A stretch of DNA of 64,000 bases, taken from NCBI GenBank assembly GCA_016711805.1, contig JADJSH010000001.1:248001-312000 (forward strand). Reading direction: 5' to 3'. Position 1 is the stretch's first letter; each line of letters opens with the position of its first letter. The stretch comes from Bacteroidota bacterium (GTDB lineage Bacteria > Bacteroidota > Bacteroidia > B-17B0 > Aurantibacillaceae). Positions 1 through 8,583 of the stretch are shown here, one piece after another. A program made the translations under genes and the position numbers. Below the pieces are notes generated by a model that saw nothing but the letters and a program-made list of their open reading frames with translations, was not told the origin of the DNA and did not search any database.

Positions 1-226
1 CTACTAAATCCACCAGATGCTCAATGGCGGTATTAATCATTTCAAGAGCAAGAACAGCTCCGATACAAATTAAAATCACAAACCATTCGGTAATAGTAAT
101 GTTAAATAAAAAGCCAAATAAAATAGATAAAATCGCACAACCTACATGAATTTTCATGTTGCGTTCTTTTATACTTAATATAATACCCTTGAAAGCGTAT
201 GTAAATGATTTAAAAAAAACAGACAT
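1..226 (-). CDS. dgkA: Diacylglycerol kinase (undecaprenol/DAG kinase family), C-terminally cut by window edge
   Basis: The first 75 codons are visible, starting with ATG at 226 and running off the window. The family is a small integral-membrane kinase that phosphorylates diacylglycerol or undecaprenol at the inner membrane. The visible part has the expected N-terminal amphipathic segment (SFTYAFKGI, ERNMKIH), two membrane helices, and the family signature ALEMINTAIEHLVD near residues 60-74, which carries the active-site Glu. The stop codon of the M43 protease gene lies 2 bp upstream of this start, so the two could share a transcript although their functions are unrelated. The identification is firm; the choice between lipid substrates cannot be made from sequence. 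Confidence 0.9.
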   Translation of the reverse strand, partial: MSVFFKSFTYAFKGIILSIKERNMKIHVGCAILSILFGFLFNITITEWFVILICIGAVLALEMINTAIEHLVDLV

Positions 227-228
227 AG

Positions 229-1341
229 TTACTCAGATTTTACCCATTTTCCTGTTGATTTAAATACATTGGACTCAATTGAATAAAAATAAACACCCAT
301 TGGTAATTTTGAAGTATTAATCTGAATATTATTCCCAGAAAAAGAATTTTCATAAACGCACTCTCCAAGCGTGTTAAATAAACACATCTTTGCTGAATCA
401 ATATTCTCAGAAAACACAACAGATAAAACATCGGTTCCTGGATTAGGAAATAATCGCAAATTCTTTTTATCAAATGCACTTACCGAAGTAGCAAATTGAC
501 AATATAAATTACTTCTTTCATTTAACATCACTGAATTAATTACATAATATTGCTCAAATGAAAAACTGTTTCGACAAACTTTTCGAGAATAACTCATAAT
601 ATTGGTAACATCTGGCGCATAAGGCATAAAATTAGCATCCATTGCCGTGCCAGTATAAACGCATGACGTACTTACATTTGAAGAACTCAAAATTGGATCG
701 GCAGGAGTATCACAAATTAAATCTCCATCACTACTACAATTACTTCCATCAACTAATTCACCCTGCGAAATATCACCGTGTGTATGAAACAACCCAAAAT
801 AATGTCCTAATTCATGCGCTAAGGTGCTTCCATTTGTTGCGCAAGCTGAGGCAACCACTGCGTAATCCATACTTGGAGGAAATTGAGAATAACCACAAAC
901 TGGTGTTCCACTTACACTAGCCGTATTTGCAAAATAAATATTGATAACATCATTTGTATAATGCTGAGTTAGCAAAATACTCTCTTCCGTATCATACTCA
1001 TAATTAAATAACGAATCATCATAAATAATTTCGGGAGCTAAGCATTCGTAAAAAAACATATTAGAATTATTATAAAAATAATTAACAGAATCTAGCTCAC
1101 TTCTTATTTGTGAGACAGTTAAACTTGTTGTTCCATTCGCTTTAACAATCAAATGAATTTGTATAGGAATAGTAACCAAATCTGAAGTCTTTAAAGCAGA
1201 AGCTTTAGCATTATTAATAGCTTGCAGCTTAGCTATCCAGCTTGATTTAGCAACGGTGCCACATTCAACAGCAGGTATCGTTTGGCTATTCGACTTAAGA
1301 GTAGAAATAACAAAACATATAAAAAATAAATACTTCAACAT
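229..1341 (-). CDS. Secreted M43-family (pappalysin/cytophagalysin) zinc metalloprotease with T9SS sorting domain
   Basis: A 370-residue secreted protease. Residues 1-20 form a signal peptide ending near NSQ. The zinc-binding motif HELGHYFGLFH (HExxHxxGxxH) lies near residue 176, followed by a Cys-rich stretch and the Met-turn NIMSYS, both typical of family M43. The last 75 residues begin with LRLFPNPGTD and end GVYFYSIES..., a type A T9SS C-terminal domain, so export through the Por machinery to the cell surface or medium is expected. The length is that of a minimal M43 enzyme with no extra adhesion modules. The substrate cannot be predicted. The gene is separated from the next one upstream (DUF1361) by about 33 bp. 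Confidence 0.9.
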   Translation of the reverse strand: MLKYLFFICFVISTLKSNSQTIPAVECGTVAKSSWIAKLQAINNAKASALKTSDLVTIPIQIHLIVKANGTTSLTVSQIRSELDSVNYFYNNSNMFFYECLAPEIIYDDSLFNYEYDTEESILLTQHYTNDVINIYFANTASVSGTPVCGYSQFPPSMDYAVVASACATNGSTLAHELGHYFGLFHTHGDISQGELVDGSNCSSDGDLICDTPADPILSSSNVSTSCVYTGTAMDANFMPYAPDVTNIMSYSRKVCRNSFSFEQYYVINSVMLNERSNLYCQFATSVSAFDKKNLRLFPNPGTDVLSVVFSENIDSAKMCLFNTLGECVYENSFSGNNIQINTSKLPMGVYFYSIESNVFKSTGKWVKSE

Positions 1342-1374
1342 AACATTTGTTTTATAACCAAATTTACAAAAAAA

Positions 1375-2002
1375 TCAGGTCGTTTTTTCATTTTGATGAA
1401 AACACATCGTGATGTAATACAAAAACCACATAAACACACTAAATATGATGGTAAAACCGATTGTATCTTTTTCAAAGAGAATATCAAAGCTTTGACGAAC
1501 TATTTGAAAAGGATGATTGACCACATTCCAACTGTTGAAGCGAAGATATCGTCCCAAATACAAGCCAAAGGAAATTAACCAAAAGATAAAAGGCGTAATA
1601 ATTGCCAAATATGTAGGCTTGACATACTTTTGCAAAACACCAAACATATCTTTTAATGATTTTAAAAATACGAGTGTTCCAATTAAAGCAAACGACAATA
1701 CTAGCACTAAATCGTACCATAACGGAAATGGGGCGCGTGGCCTTAAGTGAAATAAGTCAGTTAAGATGTATGGCGCGTTCGGTAAAAACAATAACCATAA
1801 AATAAATACCGGCAAATGCACAATACTCAACTTCTCTTCCTTTTTCAAGTAATTACTAATCCACCAGGGTATAAACGCGAGAAATAAATTCCACGCTAAA
1901 AATATATAACTGAGTCCTTCGCTTTTATAAATACGATAGATTAATAAACTGGTGCAAAAAAGCCGTGAACAAATAAATGAGTTGTTTGAATGATAATTTC
2001 AT
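1375..2002 (-). pseudogene. DUF1361 membrane protein, split by a single +1 frameshift
   Basis: The main frame (from about 1998 to the stop at 1375) encodes a multi-spanning membrane protein of the DUF1361 type, with AWNLFLAFIPWWISNY, FLPNAPYILTDLFHL and YLGRYLRFNSW. It has no ATG at its 5' end. The natural start, ATG at 2002, lies one frame over and encodes MKLSFKQLIYLF before running into a stop. The frames join perfectly if one base is removed from the six-base homopolymer at 1956-1961. I annotate the joined gene (about 208 residues). The TTG at 1848 is only an artificial start for the downstream part. Function of the family is unknown. The lesion is either an assembly error or a real mutation. 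Confidence 0.75.
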
Positions 2003-2041
2003 TTTTATAAAGTTTAAGGATTAATAATTTCTGTTGTGTTT

Positions 2042-2428
2042 TTACGTTTCACAAAAAACGATGTTGATGCAATACCAGATAGCGATGCCCCATGCTGCGA
2101 ATACCCAAAAGATAAGAGCAATCATTAAATACGTGTACCATTGAAATCTTTCATGATAATCATCGTTAGCTGATAAAGTATCTAAACTGAATGCACTGAT
2201 TACAAGATACTGAGCAAAATAAAAACCTGCAAAAACTAAAAAATAAATGCCTACCATTATCCAATAGGTTTTTAATTTCCCTATCGCTTGTTTGTTATTG
2301 ATGCAAATGATCGTTCTTATCAAAGCACCTAATACTTGAATGGCTCCTACAGCAATTTCTAATAAAAATATTCCTACAATTATCGAAAAAATTAAATCTC
2401 CATAACCAGCGGGTGAATTCTCTTCCAT
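2042..2428 (-). CDS. Small membrane protein, paralogue of its upstream neighbour
   Basis: A 128-residue protein with about four hydrophobic segments and no recognisable domain. It shares with the upstream gene (2440-2769) a common plan: an acidic N-terminus, a helix followed by GALIRTI, a short polar loop (NKQAIGKLKTYWIMVGIYF) and a closing segment IAIWYCINIVF. The two are therefore tandem duplicates of one family, 11 bp apart and very likely cotranscribed with the DUF4173 gene. Function is not known; the operon context suggests an envelope role controlled with the winged-helix regulator at 5686-5982. Confidence 0.7.
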   Translation of the reverse strand: MEENSPAGYGDLIFSIIVGIFLLEIAVGAIQVLGALIRTIICINNKQAIGKLKTYWIMVGIYFLVFAGFYFAQYLVISAFSLDTLSANDDYHERFQWYTYLMIALIFWVFAAWGIAIWYCINIVFCET

Positions 2429-2439
2429 GTTTTTATTTT

Positions 2440-2769
2440 TTACTTAATATCAATACTTGTATTAACACTATCCACTCTAGGAAACACTATTTTCATACAA
2501 TACCAAATAGCAATTAGCCAAGCAAAGGGAATCCAAATCACAATATTCCAATGATTGTAAAGAAAGAGTTCCCAAATAGAAAAGTAAACCAAAACCATTG
2601 CCCAATAGATTCCTAATTTTTGACGGTCGGTTTTATCAAATAACGACACAATGGTTCTAAAAATTGCCCCAATAATTTGAGCCAGTCCAACAAAAAATTG
2701 TAATAACCCAATCAGCAAATACCAATCGCCGTCGTTACTCATATTTGCTTCTAAAAATAAAACTGTCAT
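2440..2769 (-). CDS. Small membrane protein, tandem paralogue
   Basis: A 109-residue protein with three to four hydrophobic segments. GAIFRTIVSLFDKTDRQKLGIYWAM and LIAIWYCMKIVF match the equivalent blocks of the downstream paralogue. Two starts are possible: ATG at 2769, or the internal Met at residue 10 (about 2742). The second aligns better with the N-terminus of the paralogue and may be the real one. The gene begins 4 bp after the stop of the DUF4173 gene, so translation is probably coupled. No function can be assigned. Confidence 0.68.
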   Translation of the reverse strand: MTVLFLEANMSNDGDWYLLIGLLQFFVGLAQIIGAIFRTIVSLFDKTDRQKLGIYWAMVLVYFSIWELFLYNHWNIVIWIPFAWLIAIWYCMKIVFPRVDSVNTSIDIK

Positions 2770-2773
2770 GTGA

Positions 2774-4249
2774 TTATTGTTTTAAATAAATACTTTCTAT
2801 AATTTCTTGGTCTCTTAAATCAAAGCTTCTCCAATCGTTATTATAATCTGAAACGAAGTGAAACACTTTATCTCTTAACTGCTGCACAAATGTTTCCGTA
2901 TGATATCTACTCTCCAAATCACCTGTGTAATTCTTTAATCTTGAATCTGCTAAATTAAAATCCTTTCGTTTGGTCACGGCCAACAACTCAGGTAAATTAG
3001 CATCTGATAAAGAGAACAAATAATAAAAGTCAACCTGCGCTAAAGGTTTGTTTTGAATATTGTAATTCGTAATCAGTTTATCCCAATTCAACGTACTTGA
3101 TACAACCAATACCGAAAACCAAAGCGCCACATTAGTTCTTATTAAATACCAGTTAGATTGTTTTTTATAAATTTTGTAGAATAACACACATAAACCAAAG
3201 GCTGCTAAAACCAACCACACATACACACCAATACGCTTGTAAGTGAAATTAAAATCGTGAATGTAAATTTGGTTTCTAAAGGCGGTTGAGGATAACATTA
3301 ATACGTTTTGAATAATCCACAAATAGGCAAATGCCACTAAGGCTTTATTATTTTTGGTAGATGTAAATTCACTTCTAAATAAATACATCATTAAACTGGT
3401 GGCAATGATAATTGACAAAATGATAATCCCTACTCCACTGTGCACAAAATCAGAATGTGTGACATTTTTTGGCAAGCCTCCGTTGAAATATAAGGTTTGA
3501 ATATCCCCGATATTTAAAACTACCAACATTACATTTAATAATACAAATAATAACAATCCTGCGTAACGCTCCGTTTCAAAACGTTTTTGATTTTGTTCGG
3601 CTTGGATAGCTTCTGCATTTGCTAAAGGCAACTTGTTTTCCCAAGCTTCAATAGGTGCAATGGTTCGGTGGTAGAAAAAAGCGTAGGCTAAAATAAAACC
3701 ACTGATTGTAAAACAAATCCAATTGAAACTAATGAAATCAAAATTGATCCACTTGGTGTTTTCGGCAAACAAAGGATTGGAACTTTTGTACATATTGAAA
3801 AACAAAATGCTCAACAATAAAACGCCAGCCGTTGCAATAGCTTTGTGATTTTTTTTATTACCAGGCGCATCTGTTTTTGGTTGTAATCGCTTGATGGAAT
3901 CAATGGCTATATACACCACACAAGATGCTACCGAGTAACAACTAAAGGCAAACGAAAACAAACTAGAAGTCGCAACATTAAACGAAACTGCCGACAATAG
4001 CAATAAACTGGCAACGTTTGCAATAATACTCAAGGCACTCGAATGCACAAAAATAGCCACTGCGCTTACCAAACACATCAGCGCACTCCAAATCCATTTT
4101 TTGTTTTTTAGTAAATTTACATTCTTGAGAATTAACACCACCAGCAACACGATATTGAATAACAAGAAATTGATTCCTGCGTTTTGTTGGTAAAATAAAA
4201 AGCTATAAGCACCTGTGGCTACTAGCAATAAATAATCATTTTTTTTCAT
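2774..4249 (-). CDS. DUF4173-type polytopic membrane protein
   Basis: A 491-residue integral membrane protein with roughly a dozen hydrophobic helices and a soluble C-terminal tail of about 70 residues rich in charged and aromatic residues (SRYHTETF, DYNNDWRSFDLRDQEIIES). This architecture matches the DUF4153/DUF4173 families seen widely in Bacteroidota and Firmicutes next to small regulators; their biochemical role is unknown. The start overlaps by 14 bp the end of a 54-codon membrane ORF, and 4 bp separate its stop from the next gene, so it sits in the middle of a tight operon. Family assignment is by overall architecture rather than one diagnostic motif. Confidence 0.72.
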   Translation of the reverse strand: MKKNDYLLLVATGAYSFLFYQQNAGINFLLFNIVLLVVLILKNVNLLKNKKWIWSALMCLVSAVAIFVHSSALSIIANVASLLLLSAVSFNVATSSLFSFAFSCYSVASCVVYIAIDSIKRLQPKTDAPGNKKNHKAIATAGVLLLSILFFNMYKSSNPLFAENTKWINFDFISFNWICFTISGFILAYAFFYHRTIAPIEAWENKLPLANAEAIQAEQNQKRFETERYAGLLLFVLLNVMLVVLNIGDIQTLYFNGGLPKNVTHSDFVHSGVGIIILSIIIATSLMMYLFRSEFTSTKNNKALVAFAYLWIIQNVLMLSSTAFRNQIYIHDFNFTYKRIGVYVWLVLAAFGLCVLFYKIYKKQSNWYLIRTNVALWFSVLVVSSTLNWDKLITNYNIQNKPLAQVDFYYLFSLSDANLPELLAVTKRKDFNLADSRLKNYTGDLESRYHTETFVQQLRDKVFHFVSDYNNDWRSFDLRDQEIIESIYLKQ

Positions 4250-4400
4250 GGTATATTATTTTGGTTATTGTTTTAAATATGTATTTACAAATGTTATGGA
4301 GCAGAAATATGATTAGCGTCAATACAGCTATTAATAAAATAGCTAAACAAATCGCTATAAAAAGTACGGTGAGTATGTCGCTATCAGTTACTTCTGTCAT
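4236..4400 (-). CDS. 54-residue single-span membrane protein
   Basis: A short reading frame starting with ATG at 4398-4400 and ending with TGA at 4236-4238. It encodes an acidic N-terminus (MTEVTDSDI), one long hydrophobic helix of about 25 residues, then a basic tail (ICKYIFKTITKIIYHEKK), so an N-out, C-in orientation is expected. It overlaps the start of the DUF4173 gene by 14 bp, typical of translational coupling. The coding case rests on the helix, the positive-inside tail and the overlap; no family is recognised. It could be a chance frame, but the fit to the operon makes a real small protein more likely. Confidence 0.55.
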   Translation of the reverse strand: MTEVTDSDILTVLFIAICLAILLIAVLTLIIFLLHNICKYIFKTITKIIYHEKK

Positions 4401-4417
4401 TTTTTATTTTCTTATTT

Positions 4418-4508
4418 GGGCGTGTCCAGCGGAAGCTGGAACGGGCTGTCGCTACAATCTTTCACTTCACTTCGTTCGTAAAAGGATTTTCGTTTGCATC
4501 CCTCACGC
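4418..4508 (-). repeat. Dispersed palindromic intergenic repeat, family 1, copy A
   Basis: The copy runs in reverse: GGGCGTG at the left end, GGGCTGTCGC, then a poly-purine/pyrimidine core AAAAGGATTTTCG, and CCCTCACGC at the right end. The same ends and core recur at 11596, 26749, 26938, 28721, 36476, 43820 and 44044. It fills the gap between the Coq4-like gene and the small membrane gene. Its GCGTGA end supplies the stop codon of the Coq4-like gene. Confidence 0.8.
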
Positions 4509-5006
4509 AAATAGAGAAGCTTTTACTTTCGTTAAATCTTGATCTAACATGGATTTAAAATTGATGGCTGAAATATCTTTGCATGTTTTACCTCTTTCGT
4601 AAGCAGCTTTTAGGTATTTCCATTCGTTTGGTAACAGACACCAAGCTCCAATGCGCGTGCTGATGGAGGCGATGGATTTATTGCCATTGCCATGTAAAAA
4701 AAATTGCAAGGCTACTTCATCTTTAAATGAAATAGAATAATCAAACAGGACATGATGTATGTCGTGATACTCCGCGCCTGCTAATAGTTCAACTTCATGT
4801 TGCTTTAAAAATTCGCCCAAGGTTTTACCTAGACTTCCTTCAGGATATTGAAGCAACTGAGCTGTACTAATATTCCAGTTCTTGTCTTTGCTACCAAAAT
4901 TAAATACCATGGGACCTATCATTCCTGCTACCCAAGAGGATGTTTTATGATGTACCCAAAACAAATAATCGATAATGGTTTTAGGTTGTTTGTTTATTGT
5001 TTTCAT
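4503..5006 (-). CDS. Coq4-like protein (HDxxH-x11-E)
   Basis: A 167-residue soluble protein. The central motif HDIHH followed by 11 residues and Glu (residues roughly 81-97) is the HDxxH(x11)E signature of Coq4, the zinc-binding ubiquinone-biosynthesis protein, and LAGAEYHDIHHVLFDY fits the family block. A C-terminal segment (IGAWCLLPNEWKYLKAAYERGK) also fits. Bacteroidota generally use menaquinone, so a classical role in ubiquinone synthesis is doubtful, and neighbours give no quinone genes. The stop codon lies inside a family 1 repeat. Family call is good; role is open. Confidence 0.72.
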   Translation of the reverse strand: MKTINKQPKTIIDYLFWVHHKTSSWVAGMIGPMVFNFGSKDKNWNISTAQLLQYPEGSLGKTLGEFLKQHEVELLAGAEYHDIHHVLFDYSISFKDEVALQFFLHGNGNKSIASISTRIGAWCLLPNEWKYLKAAYERGKTCKDISAINFKSMLDQDLTKVKASLFA

Positions 5007-5022
5007 ATTTATTTATTTTTCG

Positions 5023-5157
5023 TCCCGCAGATGGCGCGGATTATCGCTGATTTTTAATCTATATTAATGCGCAAGATTTGCAGGGATTTATTTTAAGTGT
5101 TTAGTTAGGTTGATTTTATACTGTTCTTAAATCTGCGGCATCTGCGAGATTTGCGGG
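5023..5157. repeat. Short CCCGCAGAT/ATCTGCGG inverted repeat pair
   Basis: TCCCGCAGAT and GCGGATTAT at 5023-5041 face ATCTGCGGCATCTGCGAG and TTTGCGGGA at 5131-5157. Such ATCTGCG blocks are common intergenic repeats in Bacteroidota. Here the right half lies inside the 3' end of the 5116-5616 gene and encodes its last ten or so residues. Confidence 0.5.
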
Positions 5158-5616
5158 AACCCCTTTTTCTAATTGCTTAATCTTATTTTTTATATAGAAT
5201 AAGGGAATCAATCCCAACAAACCAAAACAACAATCAATGATTTGATGATAGAAAGGAATCTCGCGAATTGGTCCGCAAATAAAGGCTAACGGAAAAACTG
5301 CTACACAAGCAGCGATACCAACATTAATACTAAATTTATTTCGGATTGGGTCTTGGTACACACCAACAAAAAATAAAGAAATGATTATGTGAGCAAAGGC
5401 TAACCAATCGGTTCCATACAATACAATAGAAGGTGTTGCGTGAACTGCATCATATACCTTAAAAATCCACACATGAAAAAAAGTTGGGAACGACTGAATG
5501 TTGGCTACCATCCAATTGACTTCTGTGACTAAAGGAAAAGCCGTGACTCCGCTTAACACTAATAGCACAATAAACACTAAAACAACTTGTCTGATTTTTT
5601 TGATTTCTGTTTTCAT
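5116..5616 (-). CDS. Four-helix membrane protein of unknown function
   Basis: A 166-residue protein with four predicted membrane helices (residues about 10-30, 70-95, 103-120, 128-150) joined by short loops, one carrying the motif YGTDWLAFAHI. No known domain is recognised. The C-terminal tail (VPANLADAADLRTV) is encoded by a dispersed ATCTGCG-type repeat, suggesting the original stop was lost when the repeat inserted. It lies 69 bp downstream of the winged-helix regulator and 109 bp upstream of the Coq4-like gene in the same orientation. Confidence 0.65.
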   Translation of the reverse strand: MKTEIKKIRQVVLVFIVLLVLSGVTAFPLVTEVNWMVANIQSFPTFFHVWIFKVYDAVHATPSIVLYGTDWLAFAHIIISLFFVGVYQDPIRNKFSINVGIAACVAVFPLAFICGPIREIPFYHQIIDCCFGLLGLIPLFYIKNKIKQLEKGVPANLADAADLRTV

Positions 5617-5685
5617 GGTTTCTATTTTTATATATTTATTTTAAAAGTACTTTGCAATTCAAAGTTTGCGCGCAAAAAAAAGGGG

Positions 5686-5982
5686 TTATCGTCCTTTCAG
5701 TAATATTTCAAGTGCATCCAAATGATCATTAAAAGCTTTCATTCCTACTTTAGTTACCGAATAAGTTGTTAATGGTTTCTTCCCCACAAACTCTTTCTTC
5801 ACATGGATGTAACCTTCCTTTTCCAAAGCTGTAATGTGGCTTGCTAAGTTACCGTCGGTTATATCTAAAGTTTCTTTCATGGTACTAAAGTCCACACTAT
5901 CGTTCACCATCAATACACTCATAATACCCAAACGTATTCGATTTTCAAATGCTTTATTTAAGTTATGTATGTAATTCTTCAA
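5686..5982 (-). CDS. Winged-helix transcriptional regulator (HTH_34/ArsR-like)
   Basis: A 98-residue DNA-binding protein. It begins LNKAFENRIRLGIMSVLMVND, continues with a helix-turn-helix (FSTMKETLDITDGNLASHITALEKEGYI) and a basic wing (VKKEFVGKKPLTTYSVT). This is the compact PF13601-type winged helix common in Bacteroidota, usually placed beside a membrane gene it controls. Here it is 28 bp downstream of a six-helix membrane gene and upstream of a long run of membrane genes on the same strand, so it is the likely regulator of that set. No ligand-binding domain is present. Confidence 0.85.
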   Translation of the reverse strand: MKNYIHNLNKAFENRIRLGIMSVLMVNDSVDFSTMKETLDITDGNLASHITALEKEGYIHVKKEFVGKKPLTTYSVTKVGMKAFNDHLDALEILLKGR

Positions 5983-6010
5983 TTCCTTTTATAATTTTTA
6001 AACGCAAAGA

Positions 6011-6646
6011 CTATGACTTCTTCTCGTACTTAAACCACATCACTGCTCCGTAAACAATATGCAGTACTCCAAATCCTAGCGACCAATATAATAACCCGTT
6101 GCCTAAATTAAAAGCGTTTATTAATCCTAAAATAATTTCGCAGATACCGAAGTAGCGAATATCATCGTAAGTATATTTACTCGCATTAATTAAAGCCATT
6201 CCGTAAAACAACAACATACAAGGCGCGATAAAAACAATAGCGCCGTGATATAATAAAGCCAGACAAAATGTACCGCCAGCCGCTAAAGGAATACATAAAT
6301 TAATTAAAACGCGGATGGCAGTATGGTCAAATAAATTATGTCCTTCTCTTTTTGCTTTACGGTTTGAGAAAAAATAAGCGGTGCTGATAGACAAAAACAA
6401 AACGCCTGCGCAAATCAAAATAAAATTCATGTAAATCTTATCTCTATCCAACATACCTCTGTCGCCTGCAACGGCATGTTCAAAAATAGTGACGATATAC
6501 AAATGTGCCACATAAGCACCTGCCAGGGCAAAAATGCCGGCAAATACACCCGACAAACCACTCAGTGATAAAAAACGGGTTGATTTTTTCATCATGTTGC
6601 GAATATCTTGTATCGCTTCGAGGTGTCGGCTGTTTTCTGTTGTCAT
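6011..6646 (-). CDS. Six-helix membrane protein, partner of the winged-helix regulator
   Basis: A 211-residue protein with a soluble N-terminal stretch (HLEAIQDIRNMMKKSTRFL) followed by six hydrophobic segments arranged in three pairs. The same type of protein is frequent immediately before PF13601 regulators in Bacteroidota, which supports a regulator-plus-membrane-protein module. It is the first gene of the minus-strand run; the 106 bp upstream to the HEPN gene hold the likely promoter. Function unknown. Confidence 0.72.
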   Translation of the reverse strand: MTTENSRHLEAIQDIRNMMKKSTRFLSLSGLSGVFAGIFALAGAYVAHLYIVTIFEHAVAGDRGMLDRDKIYMNFILICAGVLFLSISTAYFFSNRKAKREGHNLFDHTAIRVLINLCIPLAAGGTFCLALLYHGAIVFIAPCMLLFYGMALINASKYTYDDIRYFGICEIILGLINAFNLGNGLLYWSLGFGVLHIVYGAVMWFKYEKKS

Positions 6647-6752
6647 GTTAAAAGCACTTTGTGATACAAAGTTATAAGGAATTTTTAGATAGGCAATTTA
6701 TTTTAACAATTATTTTGGAATTATATTAAACAAAATTTAAATGGAAAATAAA

Positions 6753-8531
6753 TTATGATAAATACTCCACAGGATTATGCATCTTTAATAAGTATGAGAA
6801 TTTCTGAAAATTAACATCGTTAGCTATATTTTCAATTAATATTTCTTGCATAATAAAATAATCGTCTATTGTTAATTCACTATCACCATCTATATCAATT
6901 GGTTCATTTATAATAAAATCCATTAATCCATTTAAAATAAAAACTAAATAATATCTCAGATGTGAAGTAATCGTTTCTGAATTAGTTTGAATAGATGCAT
7001 TATGAACTATTTCATTTCTTATTCTATATATCCTATTCAAGTTCCAATCTAAATTTTTTTGATGCTTCTCTATTGTATCTTTAGTTTTTTTATCAGAACA
7101 TAATTGTTCCTTAAAGGAATTAGCTCTATAAGCTAACAAAGGGTATGTTATGTATTCAGATATTATAGCATCATAATTTGACTCAATTGTTAGATAATTT
7201 AAATTATAAGAAATTTGAGGCACTTTATACCCTAAGTGGTGAATTATGATTGAGTCATGTAAATATTTCAAATTTCTTTTAAAATAAACGATAGCATGGC
7301 ATTTTTTAAAATACTCTCTTATTCTGCCTACGGTGTAACTATCTGTATCATTTGGAGAAAATAAATATTCAAGTCCTATCCAATAATTCAAAATTTTATT
7401 TTCAAGTTCATGTGAATCAAACCCTAATCTTAAATATCTCAATCCTGAGTTAATCCTAGATAAAGTACCTTTATCTATCTTTTTCTCGTTAATGATTTTA
7501 ATTTTATTTAAAAAATCGTCATAAAGCTTTTGCTCGCTTTTATAATAGCCATCCAAATAGTATTGAATTTTTAATACATTTGCTCTCCTAGGATTATTCT
7601 CACCTACCTGCGCACACTCTTCTATTACTGATATTTTAACATCACTATGTCCCATGTGTATAACATCAAATAAAATTTGTAGTCTCTGCCTTGCAAATTT
7701 TATTGAAGAATAAAAATCGAATGCACTTACTTCTATCTGATAGAATAAACATTTTGTTTTATATTTTTCAAAGTAATCTTTAATTTTTTGGTTTGTTTTT
7801 CTTACAATATCTTTGCGTTCAGCTTTCTTAAGCAAACTAAATTCGCCATTTAGAATAGTTATTTTAGAAGAATACTCAGATGGTATTGAAATACCAATAA
7901 TCACATTAAATTTCTCTTTTACTTTAGTATTAAGACTACTAATAATATCTAGCCTGTCAGAGAAATTGCCATGAGACGGACTAAAAAAAATGCTTTTAAA
8001 AAAATAAAACAAATATTGCTTTGAAAAGCCTCTATTAATTAATTCTATAAAATAATATCCGATAATACCATTTAGAATCTTAAAATCTTCGATTATAGGG
8101 GGATTTAAAAGATTAAGCCTAATAATTTCAGAAGAAATTTTACTAAAAATAATTCCTGCGTAATTTTCATTATCATTTATTATAAGATTCGTAGAATATA
8201 AAACGTGATTTAAATTCCTTTTGCCTCCATTTTTATTACTTAAAAGTTTTATATAATAACTTTTCGACAAACTTTTAAAATTAAGTTCATTTTCAGTTTG
8301 TATAAGAAATAGAGCCTCCTGCATCAATGATTCAGCATAAGAGACATTTTTTAATTTATTATCATTTAAATCGCTTATAACCTGTCGTAATTCCTTTAAA
8401 ATAGTTAAGGGGTTATGCATTCTAAGCCTATAGCTATCAATAGTTTGGGGATCTAAAAGCTCAACAACTTTTTCGATAAAAAACTTTTCAGCAACAGTCG
8501 GTGTATAATATTTAATTTGTATTTTCAGCAT
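6753..8531 (-). CDS. Large HEPN-domain protein (Apea-like), possible RNase/defence effector
   Basis: I choose ATG at 8531 (MLKIQIKYY, 592 residues) over the upstream ATG at 8603, because the longer form would read into a structured RNA element. The N-terminal two thirds match nothing I know. The C-terminal part has the layout of an Apea-like HEPN domain: a helix with WIGLEYLFSPND, a long helical middle, then RIRNEIVHNA, in which RNEIVH (about residues 505-510) is the Rx4H/RNxxxH catalytic motif of HEPN ribonucleases. The gene is orphan, between a membrane gene and the ruvX remnant, and looks more AT-rich than its neighbours. HEPN proteins commonly act in abortive infection or toxin systems; that role is inferred here. 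Confidence 0.7.
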   Translation of the reverse strand: MLKIQIKYYTPTVAEKFFIEKVVELLDPQTIDSYRLRMHNPLTILKELRQVISDLNDNKLKNVSYAESLMQEALFLIQTENELNFKSLSKSYYIKLLSNKNGGKRNLNHVLYSTNLIINDNENYAGIIFSKISSEIIRLNLLNPPIIEDFKILNGIIGYYFIELINRGFSKQYLFYFFKSIFFSPSHGNFSDRLDIISSLNTKVKEKFNVIIGISIPSEYSSKITILNGEFSLLKKAERKDIVRKTNQKIKDYFEKYKTKCLFYQIEVSAFDFYSSIKFARQRLQILFDVIHMGHSDVKISVIEECAQVGENNPRRANVLKIQYYLDGYYKSEQKLYDDFLNKIKIINEKKIDKGTLSRINSGLRYLRLGFDSHELENKILNYWIGLEYLFSPNDTDSYTVGRIREYFKKCHAIVYFKRNLKYLHDSIIIHHLGYKVPQISYNLNYLTIESNYDAIISEYITYPLLAYRANSFKEQLCSDKKTKDTIEKHQKNLDWNLNRIYRIRNEIVHNASIQTNSETITSHLRYYLVFILNGLMDFIINEPIDIDGDSELTIDDYFIMQEILIENIANDVNFQKFSYLLKMHNPVEYLS

Positions 8532-8583
8532 TAGGTTGTATATTTGTGCAAGAAATTTAAAATTACGAATAAAAGATACAAAA

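Noticed and set aside
4261..4542. Plus-strand open frame of 93 codons
   Set aside because: It overlaps a family 1 repeat, the minus-strand 54-codon gene and the end of the Coq4-like gene, and does not resemble a protein.
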